Shown here piece by piece: positions 26,252 through 33,782 of a stretch of DNA of 64,000 nucleotides (positions are counted from its first letter, which is position 1; each line of letters begins with the position of its first letter). The translations under genes and the position numbers were made by a program. Under the pieces are notes generated by a model that saw nothing but the letters and a program-made list of their open reading frames with translations, was not told the origin of the DNA and did not search any database. Origin of the DNA: Frankia sp. QA3 (lineage in GTDB: Bacteria; Actinomycetota; Actinomycetes; Frankiales; Frankiaceae); assembly GCF_000262465.1 (NCBI RefSeq), contig NZ_CM001489.1, positions 2,875,735 to 2,939,734 of the forward strand, given 5' to 3'.

Positions 26252-27160
26252 ATGGACAGCGTCGAGCTACTTGATCGTCTGGGTCGGTTGCGTCGAGCCC
26301 AGGTGGGTGCGGTCCGCGTTCCTCACAAACCATTGCTGTTGTTGTGGCTGTTGGGCCGGCTGGCCGCGACGGGGAGCAGCGCCGTGAGCTACGCCGACGC
26401 CGAGGAGCCGGTCGGCCGGCTGATCAACCAGTTCGGTCCTCCGGCACAACGCGCGACGGCGCGGCAACGGGCAGCGATGCCGTTCGTGCACCTGGAACGC
26501 GAACTGTGGGATCTCCGCGACGCCATCGGTGGGCTGCTCGGCCCTGAACTGCCGGAGCGACGCCGGCTGCTGCTCGATCTCAGCGCAACCGGCCGGCTTC
26601 ACGAGCACGTCGAGCGGCTGCTCGCCGATCCGGCCACGCTCGCCGCCGCAGCCAGGCTGCTGCTCGACCGCCACTTCACCTCCGCCCTGGCACCGGTCAT
26701 CTGCGACGCCGTCGGCCTCGACGTGGCTATGCCGGTGGAGGGCTCCCGCCTGGCGGTGGTGAGCCGGCGGCGGCGGAGCGCCGCGTTCACCGAACAGGTG
26801 CTGCGGGTCTACGCCTACTCCTGCGCCGCCTGCGGCTTCGATGGCCGGATCGGACCAATCCCCGTTGGCGTGGAGGCCGCACACGTGCGCTGGCACAGCC
26901 AACACGGCCCCGACGACGTCAGCAACGGGCTGGCGCTGTGCTCGTTGCACCACACACTGCTCGACCTCGGCGTCCTCGGCCTCACCCCCGACCGCCGGCT
27001 CAAGGTGTCCGAGCTCTACATCGCCCAGGCGCCAGCCGGCCGGGCGGTCTACGACCTCGCCGGACGCCCGCTCGCCTCACCCCGCCCCGGCGAACCCCTT
27101 GTGGACGTCGAGCACATCACCTGGCATGACCGCCAGGTCTTCCGCAGCGACGCGGCCTGA
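26252..27160 (+). CDS. Phosphorothioate-DNA-dependent HNH restriction endonuclease
   Basis: A 302-residue protein of the ScoMcrA-like family that cuts phosphorothioate-modified DNA. The N-terminal part (about 1-170; LDRLGRLRRAQVGAVRVPHKPLLLLWLLGR, split here for length) is the sulfur-binding-domain type that reads the modified backbone. The C-terminal HNH nuclease has Cys191 and Cys194, the metal/catalytic His near 211 (EAAHVRWH), Asn near 225 (SNGLALC), Cys230 and His near 233-234 (SLHH). No dnd modification genes are near, as expected for a stand-alone type IV restriction enzyme that excludes foreign modified DNA. ATG start; only a weak ribosome site is visible. It lies in the tRNA-Leu island. 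Confidence 0.85.
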   Translation: MDSVELLDRLGRLRRAQVGAVRVPHKPLLLLWLLGRLAATGSSAVSYADAEEPVGRLINQFGPPAQRATARQRAAMPFVHLERELWDLRDAIGGLLGPELPERRRLLLDLSATGRLHEHVERLLADPATLAAAARLLLDRHFTSALAPVICDAVGLDVAMPVEGSRLAVVSRRRRSAAFTEQVLRVYAYSCAACGFDGRIGPIPVGVEAAHVRWHSQHGPDDVSNGLALCSLHHTLLDLGVLGLTPDRRLKVSELYIAQAPAGRAVYDLAGRPLASPRPGEPLVDVEHITWHDRQVFRSDAA

Positions 27161-27313
27161 AGGACTGGGCCGTGCCGCTGTTGGACCGCCCGAAATGGCG
27201 ATATTGCCTTGAAGCCCCACCCGGCTGGTACGTCTCGTCGGACGCGCGCAAAGGGAACATCGCCCGGAGTCAGTAGGCCGTGAGTGTCCGATGCTAGGGC
27301 TTGTGGATGCCGA

Positions 27314-28537
27314 TCAGGTGGGGTTTGCGGAGGGTGGGCCGCCGTTCCAGTCCAGGCAGAGCACGGTGGCGTCGTCGGTGAGATGGCCGCCGGTGACGCG
27401 CAGGAGGGCGCGGGTCAGTTGTTGGACGAGTTCGCGGGGGTGCAGGTCGCCGGCTTCGGCCAGATCGGCGGCGATGTTGTCGGCGGCGGCGGTGTTGCGG
27501 TCCAGGACGCCGTCGGTGAGGAACACCAGACGGTCGCCGGCCTCGAGCGGGATCTGCTGGACCCGGTAGGTGGTGTCAGCGAACATCCCGAAGGGCGGGT
27601 CGGGGGCGAGCGGCAGGGCTTCGACACGCCCGGCGCGTACCCGTAGCGGGAGTGGATGCCCGGCGTTGATGATGTGTGCGGTGGCGGTGTTCAGGTCGAT
27701 GCGGGCGAGTTGGCCGGTGACGAACTGGTCGGGGCGTGCCCGGGTGAACAGGGCCTGGTTGGCGGCCTGGGCCTGGGCGGCCAGCCCGGCTCCGGCGCGG
27801 CGGGTGTTGCGCAGGCATCCGACCAGCAGGGTGGCGAGCAGGGCGGCGTCGACTTCGTGGCCCATGGCGTCGGTCATCGACAGGTGCAAGGTAGTGCGGT
27901 CCAGGGAGTAGTCGAAGGTGTCGCCGCCGACCTCGCCGGCCGGTTCGACCCAGCCGGCCAGGGTGAACTGCCCAGCGTCGCAGGTGAAGGCGTCGGGCAG
28001 CAGCCGGTGCTGGATTTCGGCGGCCAGCGACAGCGGCACCGAACGCTGTCCCCAGGCGAACAGGTCGGTGAACCGCCGGTTGGCCACCAGCACGAACGCG
28101 AACGCCTTCGCCGCGGCCGCCAGGTAGCGCTCCGTCTGCCCGTCCGGCGGCTCCGGCAACGCCAGCTCGACGACGCCGATCGCCTCCCCCCGGTTGGTCA
28201 CCGGGGCTATCGCCCGCACCGGGCCGGCGTGTGGGTCGCCGTCGATGACGACCTGCTGACTACGCAGCGCGGTCTCGTAGGGGGTGCCGGCCAGCGCCAG
28301 CCGCTGCGCGATCTCCTGGCCGTGCACCCGGCTGTCCGCGGCGAGGTCGCCGGCGTGGGTGGTGAGGCGGACGAGCGCGTTACCGCTGAAATCGGCGATC
28401 AACAGCCGCACCTCGGTCGCGCCGACCGCCTTGGCCAACTCGACGGTCAGCACGTCGACGGCGTCCACCGGCGCCGCCGACTCGGCCGCGGCCAGCAGGT
28501 CACCCAGGTCCGTCCGGTGGCCCTCCCGCCAGGGCAC
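27314..28537 (-). CDS. GAF-SpoIIE (PP2C-type) serine phosphatase
   Basis: A 407-residue protein with an N-terminal GAF-like sensor (about 20-165) and a C-terminal SpoIIE/RsbU phosphatase domain (about 185-400). The metal-binding Asp residues are in GGDTFDYS, MTDAMGHEVDA and FLTDGVLD, and GHPLPL is the conserved glycine-rich turn. Such enzymes dephosphorylate anti-anti-sigma factors to release alternative sigma factors under stress. The GTG start lies two bases after the stop of the hsp20 remnant, so they may be read together; that suggests a link to heat or envelope stress. No clear ribosome site of its own. Confidence 0.85.
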   Translation of the reverse strand: MPWREGHRTDLGDLLAAAESAAPVDAVDVLTVELAKAVGATEVRLLIADFSGNALVRLTTHAGDLAADSRVHGQEIAQRLALAGTPYETALRSQQVVIDGDPHAGPVRAIAPVTNRGEAIGVVELALPEPPDGQTERYLAAAAKAFAFVLVANRRFTDLFAWGQRSVPLSLAAEIQHRLLPDAFTCDAGQFTLAGWVEPAGEVGGDTFDYSLDRTTLHLSMTDAMGHEVDAALLATLLVGCLRNTRRAGAGLAAQAQAANQALFTRARPDQFVTGQLARIDLNTATAHIINAGHPLPLRVRAGRVEALPLAPDPPFGMFADTTYRVQQIPLEAGDRLVFLTDGVLDRNTAAADNIAADLAEAGDLHPRELVQQLTRALLRVTGGHLTDDATVLCLDWNGGPPSANPT

Positions 28538-28538
28538 T

Positions 28539-28757
28539 TCAGCTCACCCCGCCGGGACGGCGCGCCTTACCGGTCGTCGCCTCGCCTGACAAGCCAGGCC
28601 AGCCTCGATCGATGGAGTCGCTGCCCGCACCGGCCCGCTGCTCGTCCTGGCCGTGGCGCTGGCGCGGAACAGGGCGCGCGCCGCCGAGGCCGGGCCGGCC
28701 GAGCAGGTGCTGGGTGAGCCGTTCGGCCTCGCGGAACGGATCGGTACGCACCAGCAT
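28539..28757 (-). pseudogene. Hsp20 small heat-shock protein, N-terminal remnant
   Basis: ATG at 28757 opens MLVRTDPFREAERLTQHLLG, the typical N terminus of actinobacterial Hsp20. After about 23 codons the family sequence ends: the alpha-crystallin domain is missing and the remaining frame to 28539 is unrelated. The gene lies divergently opposite hspR, the usual arrangement, so this is a truncated hsp20 whose body has been deleted. Confidence 0.6.
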
Positions 28758-28902
28758 CGCCTCCACCGCCGTCTCGCCCTGATGCTCCCCTTGAGGCCGC
28801 CGTCCCCACCACCGAGATGTGTGGTGGGCACTTGAGATTCTGTATAGCACAGCCCATATAAGTGTGCAAACGTGGAGAGCCACACCACCAACGGAGGTAG
28901 GC

Positions 28903-29199
28903 GTGGAAGAAGGTCCGGAGGCCGGCCGCGGTGTATACAGCATCTCGGTAGCGGCCGAGTTGGTCGGGATGGGCGTGCAGACGCTGCGGCTCTACGAGGC
29001 CCGCGGGCTCCTGCGTCCCGCGCGCACCGCCGGTGGCACCCGCCGCTACAGCCCCGACGACATTGACCGGCTACGCCGCATCACGGACCTCCTCGACGCC
29101 GGGCTCAACCTCGCCGGCATCGCGATGGTGCTCGACCTCCAGGATCAGCAACGGCAGCTGCGGGACGACGAACGGCGGCTCCGAGACGACAACAGCTGA
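28903..29199 (+). CDS. hspR: HspR-like MerR-family heat-shock repressor, probably frameshifted at its end
   Basis: A 98-residue MerR-type regulator with the DNA-binding domain at about residues 8-75 (SVAAELVGMGVQTLRLYEARGL; GTRRYSPDDIDRLRRI) as in HspR, which represses chaperone genes through inverted repeats. The GTG at 28903 has GGAGG five bases upstream. The frame ends at TGA 29197-29199, but a shifted frame continues with fitting coiled-coil sequence (DQRRLRAEHHRFSTHQQQ) to 29330, so the native C terminus may be lost by a frameshift near 29190. A CTTGAG half-site lies near 28830; a full HAIR box is not visible. It faces the hsp20 remnant. Confidence 0.72.
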   Translation: MEEGPEAGRGVYSISVAAELVGMGVQTLRLYEARGLLRPARTAGGTRRYSPDDIDRLRRITDLLDAGLNLAGIAMVLDLQDQQRQLRDDERRLRDDNS

Positions 29200-29601
29200 A
29201 GCACGACCAGCGCCGGCTACGGGCCGAACACCATCGGTTCAGCACCCACCAGCAACAGCCGACCCCTGACACGACAAAGACCGCGCCACTCGACGAACCT
29301 GGTCGGCGCGCAGACGACACCGACGTGTAGATCAGGGCCGACAGCGGCCCCCGGATCTCCCACCTCACTATCCTGATCGGCAACGGGACGCTCGGGTGTT
29401 CGCTGGTTCGACCCTTTCCCTATGCCGTCGAGGCAGAATCTCGTCAAAAGTATAGGTTCTCGTCAAACTTGTCCCGCAGCTGTGCCGCGGCCTGGGCATT
29501 CGTGCCTTTCTCGGTGATCTGTCCCAGCGAGATTCTCACCGATCTGTCCGTTCCCTCAGCTCGGGAGGGCGGGTCGCGCCGCCACGCGGGACTGTAAGAA
29601 C

Positions 29602-31275
29602 AACGGCTCTGTCGCACTTTGGGTGGTGACGGAGCGTGATGTCAACCGAGCAGGATCCGGTGGCGGAGGAGCGGGAAGCCTGCGCGTCCGTACATCTGCC
29701 GCTTGATCAGTTTGGTTTTGGTGTTGACGCCTTCGGTACCGCCGTTGTGGTAGTCGCAGGTCAGGGCGGCGTTCACGGCGTCGCGGTCCAGCTCGAGCCC
29801 GCGGGTGAACGCGTGCAGGTGGGGCAGGTCCTCGGCCCGGGCCTCGGCGATCCAGACGGTCAGCCGTTCGGCATTGTCGTCGGCGGGGGTGAGCAGCGCG
29901 GCGAACGAGCGCACCAGGCCGGCGAGGGCGGTGATCTCCGGGCAGGCGGCGGTGAGCGTGTCGAGCAGCTCCCGTTGACGGTCAGTGAGCCGGTCGGGGG
30001 CGGTGAGCAGGTAGCGGGTGAGTCGTCGTGGTGAGATCGCCGGACGGTCGGCTTCGACCCGGCCCTGGCTGATGTAGCGGTAGAGCAGGTTGAGGCTGCC
30101 GGTGTAGCCGAGCTGTGTGATCTCGTCGAACAGGCGCAGAACGGGAACGGCCGGGTCCTGTTCGCGTCGCTGGCGCAGGTGGTCGCGGTAGGGGTCGACG
30201 AGGGTGGAGCGGTACTGCGGCGCACGGATGAGGCGTTCGGGTTCGCTGATCCGGGCGTAGCGTTTGACGGTGTTCAGCGCGAGGCCGAGGCGGCGGGAGC
30301 ACTCGAGCAGGCCGACGCCGTGGTCGAGCAGGTCGTGGACCTGCGCCCAGCGTTCACGGGTGGTCGCGGCCCGGGGGCCCTCGCTCGGTGGCGGGCCGGC
30401 TTTGGCCCAGCAGGCGCTGTGCGCGGCGATCTCTTTCAAGACGGCTTCGGCCAGGTTGTGCCAGAGGTGCCAGCGGTCGCCGACCTGCAACGCGTGGGGT
30501 AGCGCGCGGCGGACGGCTTCGGCGTAGGCCCCGGAGCCGTCGCGGCAGACGACCTCGACGCCCGGGTGGGCCCGCAGCCACGCCTCGAGGCTGCCGGCCA
30601 GGCGGTCGGGTAGGACGTCGATCCGCTGGCGGGTCTCGGCGTCGATGAGCACGGTGGCGTACCGCTGGCCTCGGCGCAGGGCGAAGTCGTCGACGCCGAG
30701 CACGCGGGGCACCCGCGGAGCGGGCAGCGGCAGCCGGAGCAGCGCGCGCAGGGCGGAGTGCCGGGAGACCAGCACGCGCAGCGCGGACAGCACGCGTGCG
30801 CCCGCGCGGCCGGCTAACTCCCGCACCACCACGCCGACCTGGCGCGCAAGGCGGGACGTGCGGCGCTGGTAGCGGTCGAGGACACCGGGCAGCTGCTCGC
30901 GGAACGTCTGCCGGCAGCCCCGAGTCGGGCACACCAGGCGGCGCACCCGCACCACCACGACCACCCGGCGCTCGTCGACAGGCAGGTCGACCACCGTCCG
31001 CAGGTGGTAGCCGTGCACCCGCGACGTCTCGACACCACAGCCAGGACAGGTCGCCGGCGCGTCCGGCGTCCGCGTCCGCACCCGGATCAGCTCACCATCG
31101 TCGATCACCTCCTCCACGACCAGCGGCGACAGCCCCGAAAACGCCACCTTCACCAGACAATCCGCACCGCACATGACACATCGTGTCGACTCACATGCGG
31201 CAGACCACCGATCCGCGGGAACGAGACTCCGCAGAGACCACGCTCCGTCACCACCGAAAGTGCGACAGAGCCGTT
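29602..31275 (-). mobile_element. ISL3-family insertion sequence
   Basis: A 1674-bp element with near-perfect terminal inverted repeats of at least 34 bp (AACGGCTCTGTCGCACTTT at each end; one mismatch further in). It contains one intact transposase gene. No 8-bp target duplication is visible next to the ends, so one flank may have been rearranged. It interrupts the serine recombinase gene at 31276. Confidence 0.85.
29642..31174 (-). CDS. ISL3-family transposase
   Basis: A 510-residue ISL3-type transposase that looks complete. The N-terminal zinc finger is visible (CPGCGVETSRVHGY; CPTRGCRQTF), followed by a helix-turn-helix region and the DDE_Tnp_ISL3 core with its Asp residues in VLGVDDFALRRGQRY and VVCRDGSGAYAEAV. 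The C-terminal segment GGTEGVNTKTKLIKRQMYGRAGF, shortened here in sense to its EGVN..K pattern, carries the last acidic residue. It is bounded by matched inverted repeats, so the element may still be mobile. Confidence 0.9.
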   Translation of the reverse strand: MCGADCLVKVAFSGLSPLVVEEVIDDGELIRVRTRTPDAPATCPGCGVETSRVHGYHLRTVVDLPVDERRVVVVVRVRRLVCPTRGCRQTFREQLPGVLDRYQRRTSRLARQVGVVVRELAGRAGARVLSALRVLVSRHSALRALLRLPLPAPRVPRVLGVDDFALRRGQRYATVLIDAETRQRIDVLPDRLAGSLEAWLRAHPGVEVVCRDGSGAYAEAVRRALPHALQVGDRWHLWHNLAEAVLKEIAAHSACWAKAGPPPSEGPRAATTRERWAQVHDLLDHGVGLLECSRRLGLALNTVKRYARISEPERLIRAPQYRSTLVDPYRDHLRQRREQDPAVPVLRLFDEITQLGYTGSLNLLYRYISQGRVEADRPAISPRRLTRYLLTAPDRLTDRQRELLDTLTAACPEITALAGLVRSFAALLTPADDNAERLTVWIAEARAEDLPHLHAFTRGLELDRDAVNAALTCDYHNGGTEGVNTKTKLIKRQMYGRAGFPLLRHRILLG

Positions 31276-32036
31276 ATCTTGACACTCCCCATCGAGGCCC
31301 CAGCTCCGACCGGCCCCAGACCCGGACACCGCACCCCTACGCCCTGCGCAGCCTGCTGGTCCACCTCCAGTGCGGCCGACGCATGCAGGGCACCTGGAAC
31401 CACGGACATGCCCACTACCGCTGCCGCTACCCGCAGGAATACGCCATCGCCAACCTGATCGACCACCCGCTGTCCGTCTACCTGCGCGAGGACGCGATCC
31501 TGCCCGACCTCGACGCCTGGCTGGCCACAGCCTTCGCCCCCCACCACCTCGAAGCCACCCTGGATGCCCTGGCGACCCAGCAGCCCACGCAGACGTCAGC
31601 CGCCACCGACCCGAACCGCAGAAAGATCGCCGCCTGCGACCGCAAGCTCGCCCAGCACCGCGCTGCCCTGGAAGCCGGCGCCGACTCCGTCCTCGTCACC
31701 GGCTGGATCAACGAAACCCAGGCCGAACGCGCCGAGGCAGTAGCCGCCCTCGCACGGACAGGCGACCGGAAACAGACCGCGCCGCCCCGCCTCACCCGCC
31801 AAGAGATCAAGAACATCGTCGAAGCCCTCGGCGGGATCGCCACCGTCCTTCGCACAGCAGACCCCACCGACAAGGCGGAGATCTACCAGCAACTGGGACT
31901 GCGCCTCAGCTATGACCATGAGACGCGCATCGTGTCCGCCGAGGCCTCACCAAGACCATCGGTGGGCCTAGTGGCCGTGTCCGAGGGGGGACTTGAACCC
32001 CCACGCCCGATAAAGGGCACTAGCACCTCAAGCTAG
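31276..32036 (+). pseudogene. Serine recombinase, C-terminal part
   Basis: The frame encodes the C-terminal half of a large serine recombinase: a zinc-ribbon segment (LQCGRRMQG..HYRCRYP) and a long helical region (LEATLDALATQQ to KAEIYQQLGL). The catalytic resolvase domain is absent because the ISL3 element joins at 31275/31276. The frame runs into the tRNA-Leu gene on the other strand (SEGGLEPPRP is antisense tRNA), as seen for integrases whose attachment site lies at the gene end. It is the probable integrase of the island, now inactive. Confidence 0.75.
31904..31989 (+). repeat. 86-bp direct repeat, tRNA-proximal copy
   Basis: Matches 25288-25373 with one substitution. It covers the end of the recombinase frame and the last 12 bases of the tRNA-Leu gene (31978-31989). 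Confidence 0.7.
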
Positions 32037-32062
32037 CGCGTCTGCCATTCCGCCACCCGGAC
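31978..32062 (-). tRNA. tRNA-Leu (GAG)
   Basis: Minus-strand class II tRNA of 85 bases. Acceptor arms GTCCGGG and CTCGGAC pair with one G-T. The anticodon stem CTAGC/GCTAG encloses loop TTGAGGT, giving anticodon GAG (codon CUC/CUU). A long variable arm (TGCCCTTTATCGGGCG) and a T-arm with GTTCAAGTC are present. The discriminator base is A and CCA is not encoded. Confidence 0.95.
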
Positions 32063-32150
32063 AGGTGGTCGCGGGGTGTCTCACCCGCGCACGTCTGCGA
32101 TGTTACACGCTCAGAGTGGGTGCCTGTCGCTACCCCCGACCACCGGAAGA

Positions 32151-32798
32151 TCAAGGCCGTGGGGGCGCAGAACACCGCGGCCGAAGGGCCCTCGGTCCCG
32201 TCCCTCCGATCTCCCGCCCGCCGGCGGCTCGGCGCGGGGACGGAACCAGGCGCCGGGTCGCGACACCACTGACGGCTCCGATCGCGACGCTGCCGGCGAT
32301 GTCGGTCGGCCAGTGGCGGACGGCCGCGACGCGGGCGAGCCCGATGGCGGCGGCCGCGCTCGCGAGAGTGGCGGCGAGCAGCGGGTGGCGCAGCTCATCG
32401 GTGACGGCAATGGTGAACGCGACGGCCGTGACGGTGTGGCCGGACGGGAACGAGGCGCTGCGGGGAGGGTCGCCGGACGGGGGACGACCGGCGGAGTCCG
32501 ACGTCTGGGGACGGCGCCGGTCGACCAGGCTCTTGAGTACTCCGTTGCCCGCCCCCGCCGCAACGACGGCCGTCAGGCCTCGCGCGGCGGCTCGACGTTC
32601 ACCGAGCAGCAGCAGGACCGCGGTCGCGGCCAGCCACGGCTTCTGGCGGTTACTCAGGGAGCTGATCACTACCGGAGCGCGCCTACCCGTGACGGCGACC
32701 ACGGCGCGCAGTATGCCGCGGTCGACCAGGAGCGGAATGCCCTCGGGCGGGGTCCTCGTGGAGGTGACTGGCACGTTGGGCTCGTCCTCTCGGCGCAT
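32151..32798 (-). CDS. PAP2-family membrane phosphatase
   Basis: A phosphatidic-acid-phosphatase-type membrane enzyme of 215 residues. All three signature motifs are visible: KSLVDRRRP, SFPSGHT and RVAAVRHWPTDIAGS, with the catalytic His and Asp residues. Several hydrophobic segments surround them. Likely substrates are lipid phosphates such as phosphatidic acid or undecaprenyl or isoprenoid diphosphates. The ATG at 32798 (MRREDEPNVP) is preferred; the frame is open for 44 more codons upstream. The neighbouring hopanoid gene makes an isoprenoid link tempting but unproven. Confidence 0.82.
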   Translation of the reverse strand: MRREDEPNVPVTSTRTPPEGIPLLVDRGILRAVVAVTGRRAPVVISSLSNRQKPWLAATAVLLLLGERRAAARGLTAVVAAGAGNGVLKSLVDRRRPQTSDSAGRPPSGDPPRSASFPSGHTVTAVAFTIAVTDELRHPLLAATLASAAAAIGLARVAAVRHWPTDIAGSVAIGAVSGVATRRLVPSPRRAAGGREIGGTGPRALRPRCSAPPRP

Positions 32799-33075
32799 GC
32801 ACGGGTGAGCGTTGCGGGCAGGCGCGCGTGGAGCGCCTGGACCGCGTCGAGGCCCGGCCGCGGCGCCCACCTCCTGTCCGATCCGATCCGATTTGGACTT
32901 CAGCCGCGAAATACCCAGGTCAGGATGCATGACGGCCTACCCGACCTGATGGCCGATACGCCTCACGACCGGCTCGCCGAGCCAGGGCCCCCGCGTTCCG
33001 CAGTACGTCGCAGCGCCGAGAGGGTGTCACCGGGTGGCATCTGACACATGGACGCAGTAGGCACCCTTTGCCATG

Positions 33076-33090
33076 TGGCAGTTCGTGCCA
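33076..33090. promoter_or_regulatory. Inverted repeat, likely TetR operator
   Basis: TGGCA-GTTCG-TGCCA, with AT-rich flanks (ATG and TAT) extending the symmetry. It lies about 45 bp before the chosen start of the TetR gene, where an autoregulatory operator is expected. TGTCA/TGACA at 33024-33045 may be a second site. Confidence 0.5.
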
Positions 33091-33131
33091 TATGTTTCGA
33101 GATGTCAGTTTGGTGGCGGCGAGGTCGGTGG

Positions 33132-33782
33132 GTGGTTCGCGGGGTGTCCGAGAAGCAGGCGGAGAGCTTGCGGGAACGCAAGAAGCGCCGCACGCGACAG
33201 TCGATCATCGACGTGGCTCATGCCCTCTTCCACGCCAACGGCTACGACACGACCACGGTCGAGGCGATCGCGGCCGGCGCCGAGGTGTCCGTCCGCACCT
33301 TCTTCCGCTACTTCGCGAACAAGGAAGAGGTGGCGCTCGCGCCGCTGGACGAGATGGGCGAGCTCACCCTGACGGCCCTGCGCCGGCGCCCCGCCGACGA
33401 GCCGCCGCTCACCGCCCTGCGCGCCGCGGTCCTCGACGCCTGGACGATCATGTCCCCGGACGGCGAGTCGCTGCGGCATTACACCGATCATCTGCTGCCG
33501 ATCGGCAACGCCTCGACGCTCGCCGGGGCGGTGCAGAACCGGATTGTCGCCTTGGGTGACCGGTTCGCGCTGGAGTTCGTCGAGGGCGATGATCCCGACG
33601 GCCCGCAGCCGCGCACGGACCTCGACGCCTCGCTGGCCGCCTTCACGTTCCTCGCTGCCGTGCAGGTCGCCGTGCGCGCCTGGTGCGCCTCGGACAGCAC
33701 CGATCCCGCGGACCTCGTCGCCACCGCCCTGATCTGCCTGGACAGCCTCGCCATCGAAAGGAACCCCGCACACCGTGCCTGA
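33132..33782 (+). CDS. TetR-family regulator upstream of shc
   Basis: A 216-residue TetR repressor. The N-terminal helix-turn-helix is clear (RQSIIDVAHALFHANGYDTTTVEAIAAGAEVSVRTFFRYFANKE, about residues 20-62), followed by a helical ligand domain. The GTG at 33132 has GCGAGG seven bases upstream; earlier in-frame ATG codons at 33048 and 33102 are possible but would run through the inverted repeat at 33076-33090. Its end overlaps the start of shc by 8 bp, so the two are co-translated, and it may control hopanoid synthesis and itself. Confidence 0.85.
   Translation: MVRGVSEKQAESLRERKKRRTRQSIIDVAHALFHANGYDTTTVEAIAAGAEVSVRTFFRYFANKEEVALAPLDEMGELTLTALRRRPADEPPLTALRAAVLDAWTIMSPDGESLRHYTDHLLPIGNASTLAGAVQNRIVALGDRFALEFVEGDDPDGPQPRTDLDASLAAFTFLAAVQVAVRAWCASDSTDPADLVATALICLDSLAIERNPAHRA

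Noticed and set aside
29602-31275. An 8-bp target-site duplication for the ISL3 element
   Set aside because: The bases next to the two ends (left GTAAGAAC, right ATCTTGAC) do not match as a direct repeat.
31978-32036. Protein-coding extension of the recombinase to the stop at 32036
   Set aside because: The last residues (GLEPPRPIKGTSTSS) are the antisense of the tRNA-Leu gene; they may be translated but carry no protein function.
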